Assembly (NCBI GenBank): GCA_030248225.1
Contig: JASANE010029289.1
Span: 1 to 64,000, forward strand
Direction of reading: 5' to 3'
Length of the DNA stretch: 64,000 nt
Source of the DNA: Trileptium ribeirensis
Lineage: Eukaryota; Nematoda; Enoplea; Enoplida; Thoracostomopsidae
Position 1 is the first letter of the stretch, and every line of letters starts with the position of its first letter. Under the pieces are notes generated by a model. The model worked only from the letters and a program-made list of their open reading frames with translations. It searched no databases and was not told where the DNA came from. Below are positions 1 to 11,906 of this stretch, one piece after another. The position numbers were made by a program, and so were the translations under genes.

Positions 1-312
1 AATGATTTGTTGGTTTATAAGTTGGCTTTAAGAGCTAATTAATGTCAAGTTGAGCAGTTTCTAATACTTTAAGAGCTAATTAATGTCAAGTTGAGCAGTT
101 TCTAATACTTTAAGAGCTAATTAATGTCAAGTTGAGCAATTTCTATTGCTTTAAGAGCTAATTAATGTCAAGTTGAGCAGTTTCTATTACTTTAAGAGCT
201 AATTAATGTCAAGTTGAGCAGTTTCTATTACTTTAAGAGCTAATTAATGTCAAGTTGAGCAGTTTCTATTACTTTAAGAGCTAATTAATGTCAAGTTGAG
301 CAGTTTATATTG
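1..312. repeat. 41-bp satellite, about 7 copies
   Basis: The unit CTTTAAGAGCTAATTAATGT... recurs with a strict 41-bp period from base 26 to about 312. Copies differ at one or two bases (CTAATA, CTATTG or CTATTA). There are no spacers between copies. The array may continue left of the window. Confidence 0.95.
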
Positions 313-1724
313 CTCTATTTTATGTAACGTTTCTTAGATTCTATGTACTTCTCTTTTAAGTTGTCTGTCAACCATCTTGCGATTATATAACATCTATTCT
401 TTGGGCAGCCATTTTAGTAATATATGTGCATTGTAAAATGTGAATATTTTTAAGGCAAGTCATTCCGAAATATAGCGTAAACACAAACACCATCATCAAG
501 AACGTGATTGGAGCTTAGTTGGGAAAAGTTTTCAGTGTAGTCGCTCCATTATCACTATGTAGAAATAGAAAACGAAGACTAGATCAAGGGTGTACGTACA
601 TATTATAGACTAACTAGCGAAAGGCAATTGTAGTGCGCCAGACTCGAGCTAAATCGAACCACCATTCGTACAATTACCCACAACATAGATATATTTTATA
701 CTTGACGCAACCAAACTTTTATGAATAAAATATCTTCCAATCTAATACAACACTAGCACTGTCGTTAACAGGGCACTACTGGAATATCTGTGTCTACAGT
801 AAGACACTGCTACGGTTTTATTACTGCACAAAACTTAATGACTTAAATAGTTTAATTCCATTTTTATCTCCAGCACCTCAAGTCACGTGCAAATGCTATT
901 CTAATATACTGAGTATCTGCAGAACATAATGTACTGCACAGCTGCCGAATAGTAAAAACTACTTCGCATTAGAGTTGTGAAAGGGCCTAGATTTCCAGGC
1001 TACTGCCTGCCTCGTTTGATAAATCATTACTGTTAGGCTTAAGCTTGCTGTTTCGTTACTATATCAGCAACATATCAAACGTTAGCAACTTATCTTTTTG
1101 AAACTGTACAGTACAAGTAAAAATAAACGATAAAAATATGTATTTCTCACAATGGCAAAACGGGCCTAAACGAGCGAACTTGGTCGGGTCGGGCTTTTTT
1201 TCAAACAAAGTTGGCCCGGCCCGTTGCTTCCAAGATTGAGGTACAGCCCGTTTGCTATCAGGGATAGGAGGGCCGGGCTTCGGGCTTTACTTCTGACCTC
1301 TACTGCGCGTTGCAATGGCCTTGTAGGTACATTAAAACGTTACAGTTCTATAAAGCTTTGCGAACAGGTTGCGATTCTGAACGTTAACAAGCGAGGATGG
1401 CGACTGACGTTACAAAGTTTGTAGCAACAGTGTTTGCAGTTCCACAGCAACAAAACTGCAGCATAAGAGCCTCTAGTTTTAGGCACATTGTGCTTTAGCT
1501 GTAATAAATTATCCTCCTATTACAACTGCAACAAAACCATATTAGTAGCTAAACTATACTTTATCAAGATATAAAAATACACACCGGCTTCGTTAAGTAA
1601 ATGGAAATTGTTGGACTCAGATGTAATGAAGTGCATTGCAGTTGATACCGGATCGAAAATAAACGCACTATGCATCACAAGAAATTAAAATCTACCATGA
1701 TTGTGTGCAACATTGTTTACAACA
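313..1724. other. no gene recognised
   Basis: AT-rich DNA. A G/C-rich patch at about 1160-1290 carries GGCCCGGCCCG and GGGCCGGGCTTCGGGC, probably a repeat fragment. No coding frame with homology was seen. Confidence 0.5.
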
Positions 1725-2013
1725 TAATACATCATTTACACTAAGATGCGTGCGCATGGTCCTAATTATGCAACGTGTTCAAATGGGCTAGCCATTATGT
1801 CATGCATACAGTCCAGCTTGACTATTAAAATTTTGAATAGCCTAGCTAGGCTATGCATTTGTCATCGAATGTCGAGCCGGACTGTGCTTTTGTCACGAGG
1901 CATTCAGCTGAGCCCTATAACTTAAGCAAGAAACCATTTAGTCCGCGAAAATTACGTTTTATTATACGTATCTAAATAATGCCCCAAAAGCGGCATACAG
2001 CTTAAAACGTTAA
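1725..2013. repeat. inverted-repeat arm (left), foldback family
   Basis: It begins TAATACATCATTTACACTAAGATGCG. Its whole length is the imperfect reverse complement of 4692-4980. Shared landmarks are CATTTGTCATCGAATGTCGA, GGCATTCAGC, and TACGTATCTAAATAATGCCCC. It may be one terminal repeat of a 3.26-kb element or an independent truncated copy. Confidence 0.8.
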
Positions 2014-4416
2014 CAGTATATATTCGACGCATCATGGGTATAACAGCGTATCTAATATAGGGCAAACTTGCAGAGAGTCGACACTTTTGAAATAGATTAA
2101 AGTACAAAAGGTGACTAGGAATCCAAATTCGATGATGTGGGTATCCCTACTATCAGCATTTATTTTTTGTTGATAAAATATGTACCTAAATAAATGTCGT
2201 GAAAGTCTATTATTTTTAAAGTAACAATGAAAAATGCCGGTACACTGAACAATTGTAAAATTTATTGAAATTCCTGACATAATTTAGAAATATAGTATTC
2301 TCGCTCTGCCGTTTGACATTATAAAATGCATCACATGTCGGAGCTTCTCTGCACCAATAAAGCACCATATGTAACCGGTAACGATGTTTGAGGTCCCTAG
2401 TAGAACAGTTTAGACCATAGGTTTCGATTGGAGGGATAAAAGGGGTTGTTGCACCGCTTCAGGTCGAATCCACTCCCTCCCCTCGTAAACCAAATGTTCC
2501 GATGGCGCTGAACCCACCCTCATCCCACCAAAGCGGATCGAAGGCGACGGGAAAATATTATGCAAAATTAGTTAAAACACGGTGAACATTGGCAAAAATT
2601 GGTGAACAATTGGTAAAAAAATAGGGAAAAAAGAAAAATTCATCTGAAATTGGCAAACATCAAAGGAAAAATTTGAGTTCCTAACAATTTCAAAAAACTG
2701 CCATCCCCTAACATGCTTTCACGTCGAGACAATCTATCTTCACTTAAGCCGACGGACCTACGACACTACGGTTTAGATAACAATATTTGAGATCCCAGAA
2801 CACTTAGAAATTGAAGCAGCTCAAAAATGTCGACACAGCAACATTTTTGACGGCTCTCTGAAAGCATTCCCTTTGATTGTTTAGTTATAAAATATTTTTA
2901 GCAAAAATGTCAACTCTCTGCAAGTTTATTAAGTATTGAGGATGGTTTTGGAACATATCAATGCCCAATGCCCCGCGTGTCAATAAACCAAGACGTAGGT
3001 GAGGTCGTGTATTTGCAGACCATTTTTCGTGAAGGTGCTAATGGTTGTTTAATTTTTTTATAAACATATAGTTTTATATATGTGTATATATATTTCAGAT
3101 TTATTCATCCAACGTGCACGTAACGTCACACAACAAAAAATATACCGACGCAACGTCATTTGTTTGGCGGACTGGATAGTACCCGGTCATGGACGAATAT
3201 TTCAGGTGAGGAAAGAGCAAAGGCGTCGCTATAACTGCAGTCGCAACGGTAGTGCCCAAAGGCGGACCTAATGGTTCGTCCTAGCCGACTCAATCTAGGG
3301 CAAGGATCCGAATGTCTTCAGATAACCAAATGTACAACCTAGCTAGCAACCACGGCTGTGGATTCGAATGCTTGATTACTGCACCAAAATCTTAATGTCA
3401 ACAAAGTAACCAAGTGGATAAACAGTAACACGCAATTATTAAAACCCTAAGGCCATGACTTTGGATCATACCGTGCTCGAACGAAATTTGTTGGCATATT
3501 GAACAATATTGTTACCTTCAAAAACTCGTTAGTCTAAGTAAAACTTAGCTGCTGTGGTCAAAGTCAATATTAAGTGGATTTTATAGATATGATACATTTT
3601 GTGGGATAAATATATTTTATACGGCAGTATCCCAAAATTTACCAACTTTATTTTTTACGTCAGTTGACGAAATTATATACATTAAAAAATTCCTGAGCGA
3701 TATCACTCTACTTCAGATACTCATGTGAGGTTATACGTACTGGAAAAATTTTTTTCTCAATTAATTTTGCCAAACATCATGCTATCAACAGCAAAACCGA
3801 AATTTGGAATGATTTAAGTAAAAAAATATTTGAAGAACCTTTCCTAAACTACGAAAAAATTACATATACAGCTGGGTATAGCATAATATTAAAAGCATTC
3901 CCAATATCAACCAAAAATATTAATTTCAACTATCGGTGCGTTTCAATGTTATACAAATCGATGGTTTTTACATCGAGGCCTAGATATATGTAGTAATTTA
4001 CCTTCAGAGTTTGAAAAAACAAGCGTTAACTCCTTGCAAACTCATTCCGACAACAGTGATACTACGTGGTATTACACGCATTGACACCATCAGCACGTTT
4101 ACACTGTTCAGTAAAATGAATTTTCTTTTATAAGAGAAACCAAAGATAAATACAAACATTTGATATATATAAAGAATGTGGAATAAACTATATATACCAA
4201 CATACCAAGAAGTGTCAGAGGTCGCTTGCATGTGGAAACAAGAGTTTGTTAATCGTAATTTTGGATAAAAATATTAATTTCGCTGTCAGTCTTTATATGA
4301 GAGTTCCTGAACTGATTTTAATTTGGATCAAACATAACTGCATATATGCTACTTGGTGGAATGTCTAATTTATGAAATTTCCATCATTTAATTGAAATGG
4401 TTTATAACTGCATATT
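2014..4416. other. DNA between foldback arms, no gene recognised
   Basis: If 1725-4980 is a single element this is its interior. No transposase or other protein motif was found on either strand. Short open frames are scattered and lack coding character. Confidence 0.45.
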
Positions 4417-4980
4417 ATGCATGATTTACGTTAAGATGCGTGCGCTAAGGCCAAATTATGTCAACTCAACCAGTTCGGGTGACCTATAGTTTAGCTGGAC
4501 TACTATGGTACGTTTTTATGGCTTAGCTAGTCTTATTGTGACAAAAACCTTAGCTAGGCTCTGCGTGACAAACACATCGTTCTGCTGAACTGTCAATTGT
4601 GAAATTTTACTTAGTAATGTGCTTAGTGTAATAGCATTTTGTTTTACACAAATTCTATGTTATATATATATATTTGTTTTAATATTTACAATTAACGTTT
4701 TAAGCTGTATAACGCAATTGGGACATTATTTATATACGTATAGTAAACCGTAATGTACGCAGACTAAATAGTGTCTGGCTTAAGTTATAGGGCTATGCTG
4801 AACGCCTCATGACAAAAGCACAGTCCCACTCGACATTCGATGACAAATGCATAACCTAGTTAGGCTATTCAAAATTTAAATAGTCGAGCTGGACTGTATG
4901 CGTGCCATAGTAGCTAGCCCATTTGAACGCGTGACATAAATAGGACCAGGTGCACGCATCTTAGTGTAAATCATGCATTA
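4417..4980. mobile_element. foldback MITE with long inverted arms
   Basis: The left arm starts GCATGATTTACGTTAAGATGCGTGCG (4419) and the right arm ends CGCATCTTAGTGTAAATCATGC (4978), so the ends are inverted copies. The right arm also pairs with 1725-2013. It is 564 bp with no coding capacity. Confidence 0.7.
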
Positions 4981-5329
4981 GAATAAAGTCGATTATTACT
5001 TTTATATATTAATACAAATAAAGTTTTAGCGGCGCACGTAACCTTAGACTGTGAAGCATCGGCAATGTGAAATACGTTAATAACCGTTTCTAGCTGGCAG
5101 TAGCTGCATCGAGTGTTACTTCATGCCAAGCATTACCTTCGTAAGACAAGTCTATCACAGTAGGAGTAATATCACGACCACAATAACGTACAAGACCTCA
5201 CCTGTAACGTCAACTATGTTCTAAATAGGTGTCTTAATATCGGTGTACAAGTGTCTCTGCAGATATTAGTTAAGCTATATATACAAAAAAATAAGCTTAT
5301 CCTGCGAATGTGCAGAAATGCTTGCGCTC

Positions 5330-5890
5330 TTCATGGATGATTTATGTAAGGCTTTGTAATGTTCACTGATGTTTTATGTAAGGCTCTGTAATGTTCATGA
5401 ATGTCTTATGTAAGACTTTGTAATGATCATTGATGTTTTATGTAAGGCTTTGTAATGATCAGTTATGTTTTATGTAAGGCTTTGTAATGTTCATGAATGT
5501 TTTATGTAAGGCTTTGTAATGATCATTGATGTTTTATGTAAGGCTTTGTAATGTTCATTGATGTTTTATGTAAGGCTTTGTAATGTTAATTGATGTTTAA
5601 TGTAAGGCTTTATAATGTTCATGGATAATTTATGTAAGGCTTTGTAATGTTCATTGATGATTTATGTAAGGCTTTGTAATGTTCATTGATGTTTAATGTA
5701 AGGCTTTGTAATGGTCATGGATGTTTTATGTAAGGCTTTGTAATGCACATTGATGTTTTATGTAAGGCTTTGTAATGTTCATGGATGTTTTATGTAAGGC
5801 TTTGTAATGTTCATTGATGTTTTGTGTAGGGCTTGCAATGTTCACGGACGATTTGTGTAAGGCTTTGTAATGTTCATTTAGAGGTAAAGC
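5330..5890. repeat. 32-bp satellite, about 17 copies
   Basis: The unit TTCATTGATGTTTTATGTAAGGCTTTGTAATG repeats in register every 32 bp. Copies vary mainly in the first half (TCATGAATG, GATCATTGATG, TCATGGATG), while TAAGGCTTTGTAATG is nearly invariant. No intervening unique spacers. Confidence 0.95.
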
Positions 5891-6824
5891 ACGGTCTGAA
5901 TTTTTCAGCCCGGCCGAACATTTCGAATCATCATTTGAGCCCGTACCCGGGCGGCCCGCGGGTACGTGTACGCGCAGGTTTCGGAAAGAAATCGCAAAAT
6001 ATTTAGCACAACCCCGAGCACCCCGCAATGCTCCACTTGCAAGACTGGGCGCTGTAGCAGCCTTTAGGCAATTCCCTTAACTGGACGCTGTAGCAGCCTG
6101 TAAGCGGTTTCGCTTACTTTGCGCCGTAGATGTTACCAGGCGTTTCATCTTTGGCGGACATTCGAGAGGAAACTGGGCTGTTCCTTGTACTGGGCACTGT
6201 AGAAGTCATTAGGCAGTTCACTTTAGTGGGCGCTGGAGAACACAAGAAGGATGTCTTTACTAGGCCCTGCAAAAATGGAAATTACGGCATCTCTACAATT
6301 CCAGCACAGGGCGGGCAGTCTCCCTGGATGCCAGCGAACTTTCATTTGAGTGGTTGGATGGGCGGTAGGGAGATGCGCTGCGAAAGCGGAATACGTCCTT
6401 GTCGTGCAGCCTAGGCAACGAGAGATCGCTGGCGAAGAATCCGTTATCAAAAAGTTAACAAGATTAGAATGGCTTTAAAACGAAAAGCGATAAATATGTT
6501 GAGCCACTAAGGATTCAATAACTTGCGGGCCTCGCGGGCCTGCAAAACGTATTGAGCCTGCGGGTACGGCCTAGTGCCGGTGGACAGCCCTTTGATCTGC
6601 GCGTGTACCCGCAGGCTCAATAATTTCTGCACGCGCACTCCTCTGGGTAGACCCCTGTCCAATTTTAAAAATTAGGTTAGGCCATGCCCAATCACAGTGT
6701 GCTGGACAGGACGGGTGGCACTGGGCCGCGCGGCGGCCAAACTTTTTCTCTAATACACACTATCACACAAGAAGAAAACAACTTGAACTCATAAAGAGTT
6801 CTCCGGCTAACAAGTTCAAAATGC
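5891..6824. other. GC-rich repeat-like DNA, no gene recognised
   Basis: It contains CCCGTACCCGGGCGGCCCGCGGGTACG (5940-5966) and a related GCGTGTACCCGCAGGCTCAATAA near 6600. A short motif GGGCGCTGTAGCAGCC recurs between 6040 and 6100. The right end probably includes the 5' untranslated part of the following LINE. Confidence 0.4.
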
Positions 6825-7847
6825 ATGGCCAAATCAACCTCGTCACGTCAATTTATGCCCACTGCGCCGTCCACGACTTCTCATTCAAGATCCACCAACT
6901 GCGTTACTTGCAACAATGACGGTGGTCCTGATTGTTTGGGATGCGGATTATGTGCTTGATGGATACACTTCTCCTGCTCATCTATATGCAACAACAAATC
7001 TCTAAAGGCAGTGGCTGACGGCGACGATATTTTGTCGTATGTCAGGCATGTCAAAAATGCGCGCTCAATCGCTCAATGCAAAGCTCACTGACACGCCAAC
7101 GACTCCATCCGATGCTCGGTAATATCGTCCGATTGGACAAGATTGAACGGCAGCTCGAAACGCTTATTGAAACTGTCACTAACTTTGCCACGCCTCCCGC
7201 ATTCACAACTATGCAACAGACGACTGATAATAGTCAAAACAATGTCCGTCATCCAACTTATTCATCGGTGGCGGCTAGAAATAGAAATCATACTGCAGTT
7301 ATAGGGTCATCTGGTATTGACCACGAGTCCAAAAACAATGCTTGGTCTTCTCGGGAGTGCCTGAGAATGGAAAGGACAAGCAAATTGTCTCAAACATCTG
7401 TCATTCACTGGGCTTATCGCTGAGGTTGAGTAACTATTTCGAATGGGGTCGCTGAGAAATTCAAATCGCATCAATGAAGAACGCACGGGGCCAAGAAAAC
7501 CACGATTGCTCAAAGTTTGTTTCCGTGCCTCAACTGTGGCGCGCTCGGTCTTGCAACAAGCTTTTCGATTAAAAGACATGCCAGAATATAAAGGAATATA
7601 CATTCGCCGATCCATGTCTGATAAAGAACGAAATCAGCTTACTGTTCTTCGGCGCAAAGCGTACGAGCAAAACAATGCACTCGCGAGCAATTCTACAAAT
7701 CGGCACAGGTATTTAGTTTTAAAAGAAAATCTAGTGCTTTACAAAGACTGCATAATTAACAATGGTAAACCAGTTGGCGGGAACCGTTGCAATGTTGACT
7801 ATAACTTCGTGACTATTCATGGGAAAAACAATGTACAGGTAAACTAA
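6825..7847 (+). pseudogene. LINE ORF1 pseudogene with PHD-type zinc finger
   Basis: From the ATG at 6825 the frame reads to a cysteine cluster CVTCNNDGGPDCLGCGLC (6900-6953), an in-frame TGA, then WIHFSC, a PHD-like C-x2-C, C-x2-C, H-x2-C layout. After a frameshift comes CQACQKC (from 7040), a helical segment RLDKIERQLETLIETV, and a C-terminal part (7443-7847) with RKPRLLKVCFRAS and LQQAFRLKDMPEYKGIYI, as in LINE ORF1 nucleic-acid-binding domains. At least one stop and two frameshifts break it. Confidence 0.7.
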
Positions 7848-7882
7848 TTCGGGGAGTAAATACACAATCACTGAATCGAAAT

Positions 7883-9711
7883 ATGTCTGTGGAGTGCAAA
7901 TCGTTTAACTCTCAAAGTTTAGCTAACAAAATCTGTGACCTAGAAGCGATATTACATTCTGAACTCTTTCATGTTATTGCTGTTTGTGAAACATGGCTAA
8001 CAAATGAGATGCCTGATTCCCTAATTGATGCAGGTAAATATGTTATTCACCGCGAAGACGGAACATATAGCCGAGAGGGTGGAGTAGCGTTTTTCATAGC
8101 AAAAGATATCAAACATTCAGTAATTTGCTTCATAACTGAACATGACATACTGGAAATCTTGGTAAATGATATATTTATCCCCACCAGGCATAGGCTAGCA
8201 TGTGTTTATAGACTACCCAATTGCTATATTGTACATATGACGTCTCTATGAAAATACTTGAGACAGATGTGCTATGTCACATGGCCAGTTACAATCGTAG
8301 TTGATTTCAATCTGCCTAATTTAAATTTTGAAAATTATTTATGGTCAAAATCCTCTGTGAATATATGTTTTATGGAGTGCATTCAAGAGCTAGGTTTCCA
8401 TCAGTTGGTAAGTTTTCCAACCTGGAAAGAAAATTGTATAGAACTCTTATTAAAAACCTCATCATTGAATTTTCCCACCTTATCTAGTGGAGAACGCTTT
8501 GCCGACCATATCTCAATGAAATTTAGTCTTACTGGTTATATTAATAATGCTTCAACTTGTGAACCTTTATATATGTACGATTTCTAAAATGCAAACTTCG
8601 AATCTGTTAACAACTTTTTACTTTCAGTTAATTGGGACGTTGTCTTACATTCGGCTTTTACCATTGATGACAAATGGAACTTGCTCACGTCAATAGTAGA
8701 CTACGCCTGTAGCAAATTTGTACCTAAAAAGAAATTAAGACCCTGGTATCCTCTTTTTATTAGGGAACTTCTTAAACGCAAAGCTAAGTTGTGGAAAATA
8801 AGCCGCCAGACTTCAGATTATGAGAAATATAAAAAACTCAGATCAAAATGCTCCGAAACTATTGCCTGTTTTAAACAAGTTCGTGAAAAGAAAATATTAA
8901 ATAGTGGTAACCGAAATGATGTTTTCAGATATAATAGCAAACTCTATTCCAAAACCGGAGTCAGCGCTCTTACTACGCCGCCTGCCAAATTAACCACTGA
9001 CGAAAACTCGTGTGTCGACATACTGGACAACGCGTTTTCATCAGCATTGAATGAGTATTGCGGAAAAATATCTGTAAACCAACATGTCCCAGCCCCAAAA
9101 GGCTTTGTAACATGGGTTACGTTTTCTCCACAACTTGTGCACAAATTCATGAGACACCTTAAGCCAAAACATAGCCATTCACCCAATGGCTTCACACAGT
9201 TCTTGCTCAAGAAACATTCGTGATTCGCTTTGCTTTCCTCTGGCACATATATTTGAGCAATCTTTTGTAAACGGTTGTTTGCCGAAATCTTGGCTTCGCG
9301 CTGACGTTATTCCCGTATATAAAAAAGGCGACTCGTCTATTGCATTGAACTACAGGCTAATATCATTACTCTCTACCTGTTGTAAAACAATAGAATCTAT
9401 TACACATTCTTGTCATTTTTGCGTTGTTACAATATTATTTGTCAGAATCAACATAAATTTATCTCAAACAAATCAACCTGTACTTGAGGCAGTAAATGAT
9501 TGGTCAAATGTTCTGAATATCGGAAAATCTGTTGGCATTGCGTAGATTGATTTAGCAAAAGCTTTTGACACCGTCTCACGCACCCAGCTGCTCCAAAAAC
9601 TTTCAGCTCTAGGAGTGGGTGGAGCCCTATTTCAATGGATTAAACCATTTCTTCATGACAGAACATTCAGAGTAAAACTCAACAACACTTTTTCAAAAAC
9701 CCATAAAGTAA
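7883..9711 (+). pseudogene. LINE ORF2 pseudogene, endonuclease and N-terminal RT
   Basis: It starts MSVECKSFNSQSLANKICDL, then VIAVCETWL (APE endonuclease), REGGVAFFIAKD and DFNLPNLNFENYLW. The linker KRKAKLWKISRQ follows in another frame (8681-9223). The RT begins PKSWLRADVIPVYKKGD, NYRLISLLSTCCKTIE, a stop, then IDLAKAFDTVSR and ALGVGGALFQWIKPFLHDRT. At least three frameshifts or stops. The rest continues at 11907. Confidence 0.85.
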
Positions 9712-9764
9712 TGCGCCGTTCACAGAATAATGCGTACGCTGACTGGAAAATTTGTGTTACAAAC

Positions 9765-10018
9765 GATGCGTCGTCCGTACCTTGTTACAAACGATCGATC
9801 GTTCGTATATTCAGTTATAGACGACAAGGCGTCTATAAATTTAGTTACAGACGATTCTTCGTCCGTAACAAATACTACAAACGACAAGATGTTTGTAATA
9901 TTTGTTATGGACGATCGGTCGTTTATAACATTTGTTATAGACGATCGATCGTTTATAATAAATGTTGTAAACGGCCGATCATCCGTAACAAATATAGCAA
10001 ACGACGAACATTTTTGAA
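9765..10018. repeat. array of short palindromes, left arm
   Basis: Tandem imperfect hairpins of the type GTTATRGACGATCGRTCGTTTATAAC, about eight in a row, separated by a few A/T bases. The palindromes make all six frames look open and generate repetitive basic peptides that are not genes. Confidence 0.85.
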
Positions 10019-11539
10019 CTGAACGACGAACGAACCCGAAATGGTAAACGATCATAAAAAATGGCCAAAATAAAGTCTCCAATTCAGGTATATTTTGTGA
10101 AATTAGGCGACAGGCTTGAGTGAAGCCGAGCAGCATGCACCATATCTTTTTCAGTCGAGCGTCAATTAAAAGCCAATTCATCAACAAAATAGCTCTATCT
10201 GGCATCGTTGGTAAAGTTACTTTAAAGGTGTCGTTCAATATGTGGCTAATGTTGAAATACTGACTAAAATACTAAATACTACAGCGCAATATATCATATA
10301 TTACTATATTAATAATATTTCTGGAACTAAGTTTCATGATTCAGTTCGCACTTGGGCGATGGTATATTGTATCTGTCGACTCTGTTACCTACTACGTCAG
10401 CTGGAATTTCATTATTCACACATCTAATCTCAATGTAAGCGTACATAGCTATTTAGCAGACTTTAATATTTAACATTTTATGTACACCAAGTATAGTAGT
10501 GTGAAAGAAATAAAAAAATAACACGAACTGATCGCTAATACATTTTGTTCCTTTTATAGCGCTTCCAGGCACACATAGTCGTTTCTCGATGTTGTAGAGA
10601 TATGCATATAAAACAGTTATAGATCAATTTGCTCTGCTGTTGCTCAAGGTTAATCAATTCCATAAACAGTGGTTCTCCCCAAATAATGTTAAATTTCCCT
10701 TTACATATCTGAGACATCATTAAGCCATAGACAATTGGGCATTGCAATACAATTCGTCAACTGCTGCACTATTGCTAGTGTTCAGTCTACATCGATGTGA
10801 CACTTTCATACGTATATACAAATATATATATGAATGACTTTACTTGTGACGAGCATTATACAAATACGTAGTCCCTACACCCGTCTGATTGAAGTCTGCC
10901 ATCAACGTCTTAGGCGTGCGAGGCTATAAAATCTTGCCATCTCATTCACACAAATTTACGCTAAAACACTATTGCAAAACAGTGAGCATATTGGTATCAA
11001 GTTTCAACAGAAAATAAATTAATGCTTTCTATATACGAATGATTGTATTTAGCCCAACAGAATAAAATATTTATGTTTATATCATATGATCTGATATGAC
11101 AGAGCAGCGGCTAAATTTTCACCAATATATAACAATTTTGCCAAAATTTTCAGTATATATGTCAGGGAATAAAAGAAATTCGGGGTATGCTTACGAAGAA
11201 ATTCGCTTTCCGATTGTGGTTAAGGCAAAAACCATATCGGAATCCAGTCACCTAATTCTGTTGAAATTTTTCACATTTTTACGGCGCTTGTGTCCAAACA
11301 TACATTTTTATACAGTGGTCAATTTCCTTTCAAAACCGCACAAAATAAAATTTTCCATCAACATATGGCCGTGTTAAATATAAGTAGGACAGATACATAC
11401 GTAAGAACTGTTCGCTTTCAGCTAATCTTAACAACGCTTCAGGTGGAAGTTGTTGGATGTTGTTTTACACATTAAAAGAGCAATATGGTCTGCTCAAATT
11501 GAACCTAACACACATACAAAAATATGCATTGCTTATATT

Positions 11540-11862
11540 AGGTTATAGACGACATTGCGTTTATGAATTTGATTACAGACCATTCGTAGTCCGTAATAAA
11601 TACTACATACGACGTGCTCCTAGCATTACTTGTTATGGACGATCGGTCGTTTATAACATTTCTTATAGACGATCATTTGTTTATAACAGATGTCATAAAC
11701 GACCGATCGTCCATAACAAATATTACAAACAGCTTGTCGTTTGTCATATTTATTACGGACGACGAATCGTCTGTAACCAAATTTATAGACGCCTTGTCGT
11801 CTATAACCTGATATACGGACGATCATTTGTAGCAAAGTTACGGACAACGCATCGTTTGTAAC
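11540..11862. repeat. array of short palindromes, right arm
   Basis: Inverted counterpart of the array at 9765-10018, again with GGACGATCGGTCGTTTATAAC, GTTATAGACGAC and related units. Copies differ between arms by scattered substitutions but keep the hairpin symmetry. Confidence 0.85.
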
Positions 11863-11906
11863 ACAATTATTCCAGTTGGCGTTCGCATTATTCTGTGAAC
11901 GGCGCA

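Larger units (their letters stand above)
6825..9711 (+). mobile_element. LINE retrotransposon, 5' segment (CR1/L2/Jockey-like), interrupted
   Basis: This is the 5' part of a decayed non-LTR retrotransposon. ORF1 starts around 6825, ORF2 around 7883 with an APE-type endonuclease, then the first half of the reverse transcriptase. The reading frame breaks after FSKTHKV at the TAA target site (9709-9711), where a DNA transposon was inserted. It resumes with TSAVSQGS at 11910. Many stops and frameshifts show it is long dead. Confidence 0.85.
9712..11906. mobile_element. 2195-bp non-autonomous Harbinger-like DNA transposon inserted in the LINE
   Basis: The ends are perfect inverted repeats TGCGCCGTTCACAGAATAATGCG...CGCATTATTCTGTGAACGGCGCA, flanked by TAA at 9709-9711 and 11907-11909. 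Removing the element and one TAA restores the LINE reading KV-TSAVSQGS. A 3-bp TWA duplication is typical of PIF/Harbinger. Each end carries about 310-360 bp of imperfect 25-30-bp palindromes. No transposase was found inside. Family assignment is by target site only. Confidence 0.8.

Noticed and set aside
1..312. Regular short repeats resembling a CRISPR array (also 5330-5890)
   Set aside because: The 41-bp and 32-bp units are contiguous with no unique spacers, and the genome is eukaryotic. They are satellites.
6130..6450. Overlapping 75-94-codon frames on both strands
   Set aside because: They lie in GC-rich repeat-like DNA, have no motifs, and overlap antiparallel.
9615..10238. Long open frames giving repetitive basic peptides (RSIVYNICYRRS type), also at 11457-11934
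   Set aside because: They occur in several frames on both strands because the DNA is an array of near-palindromes. No domain is present.
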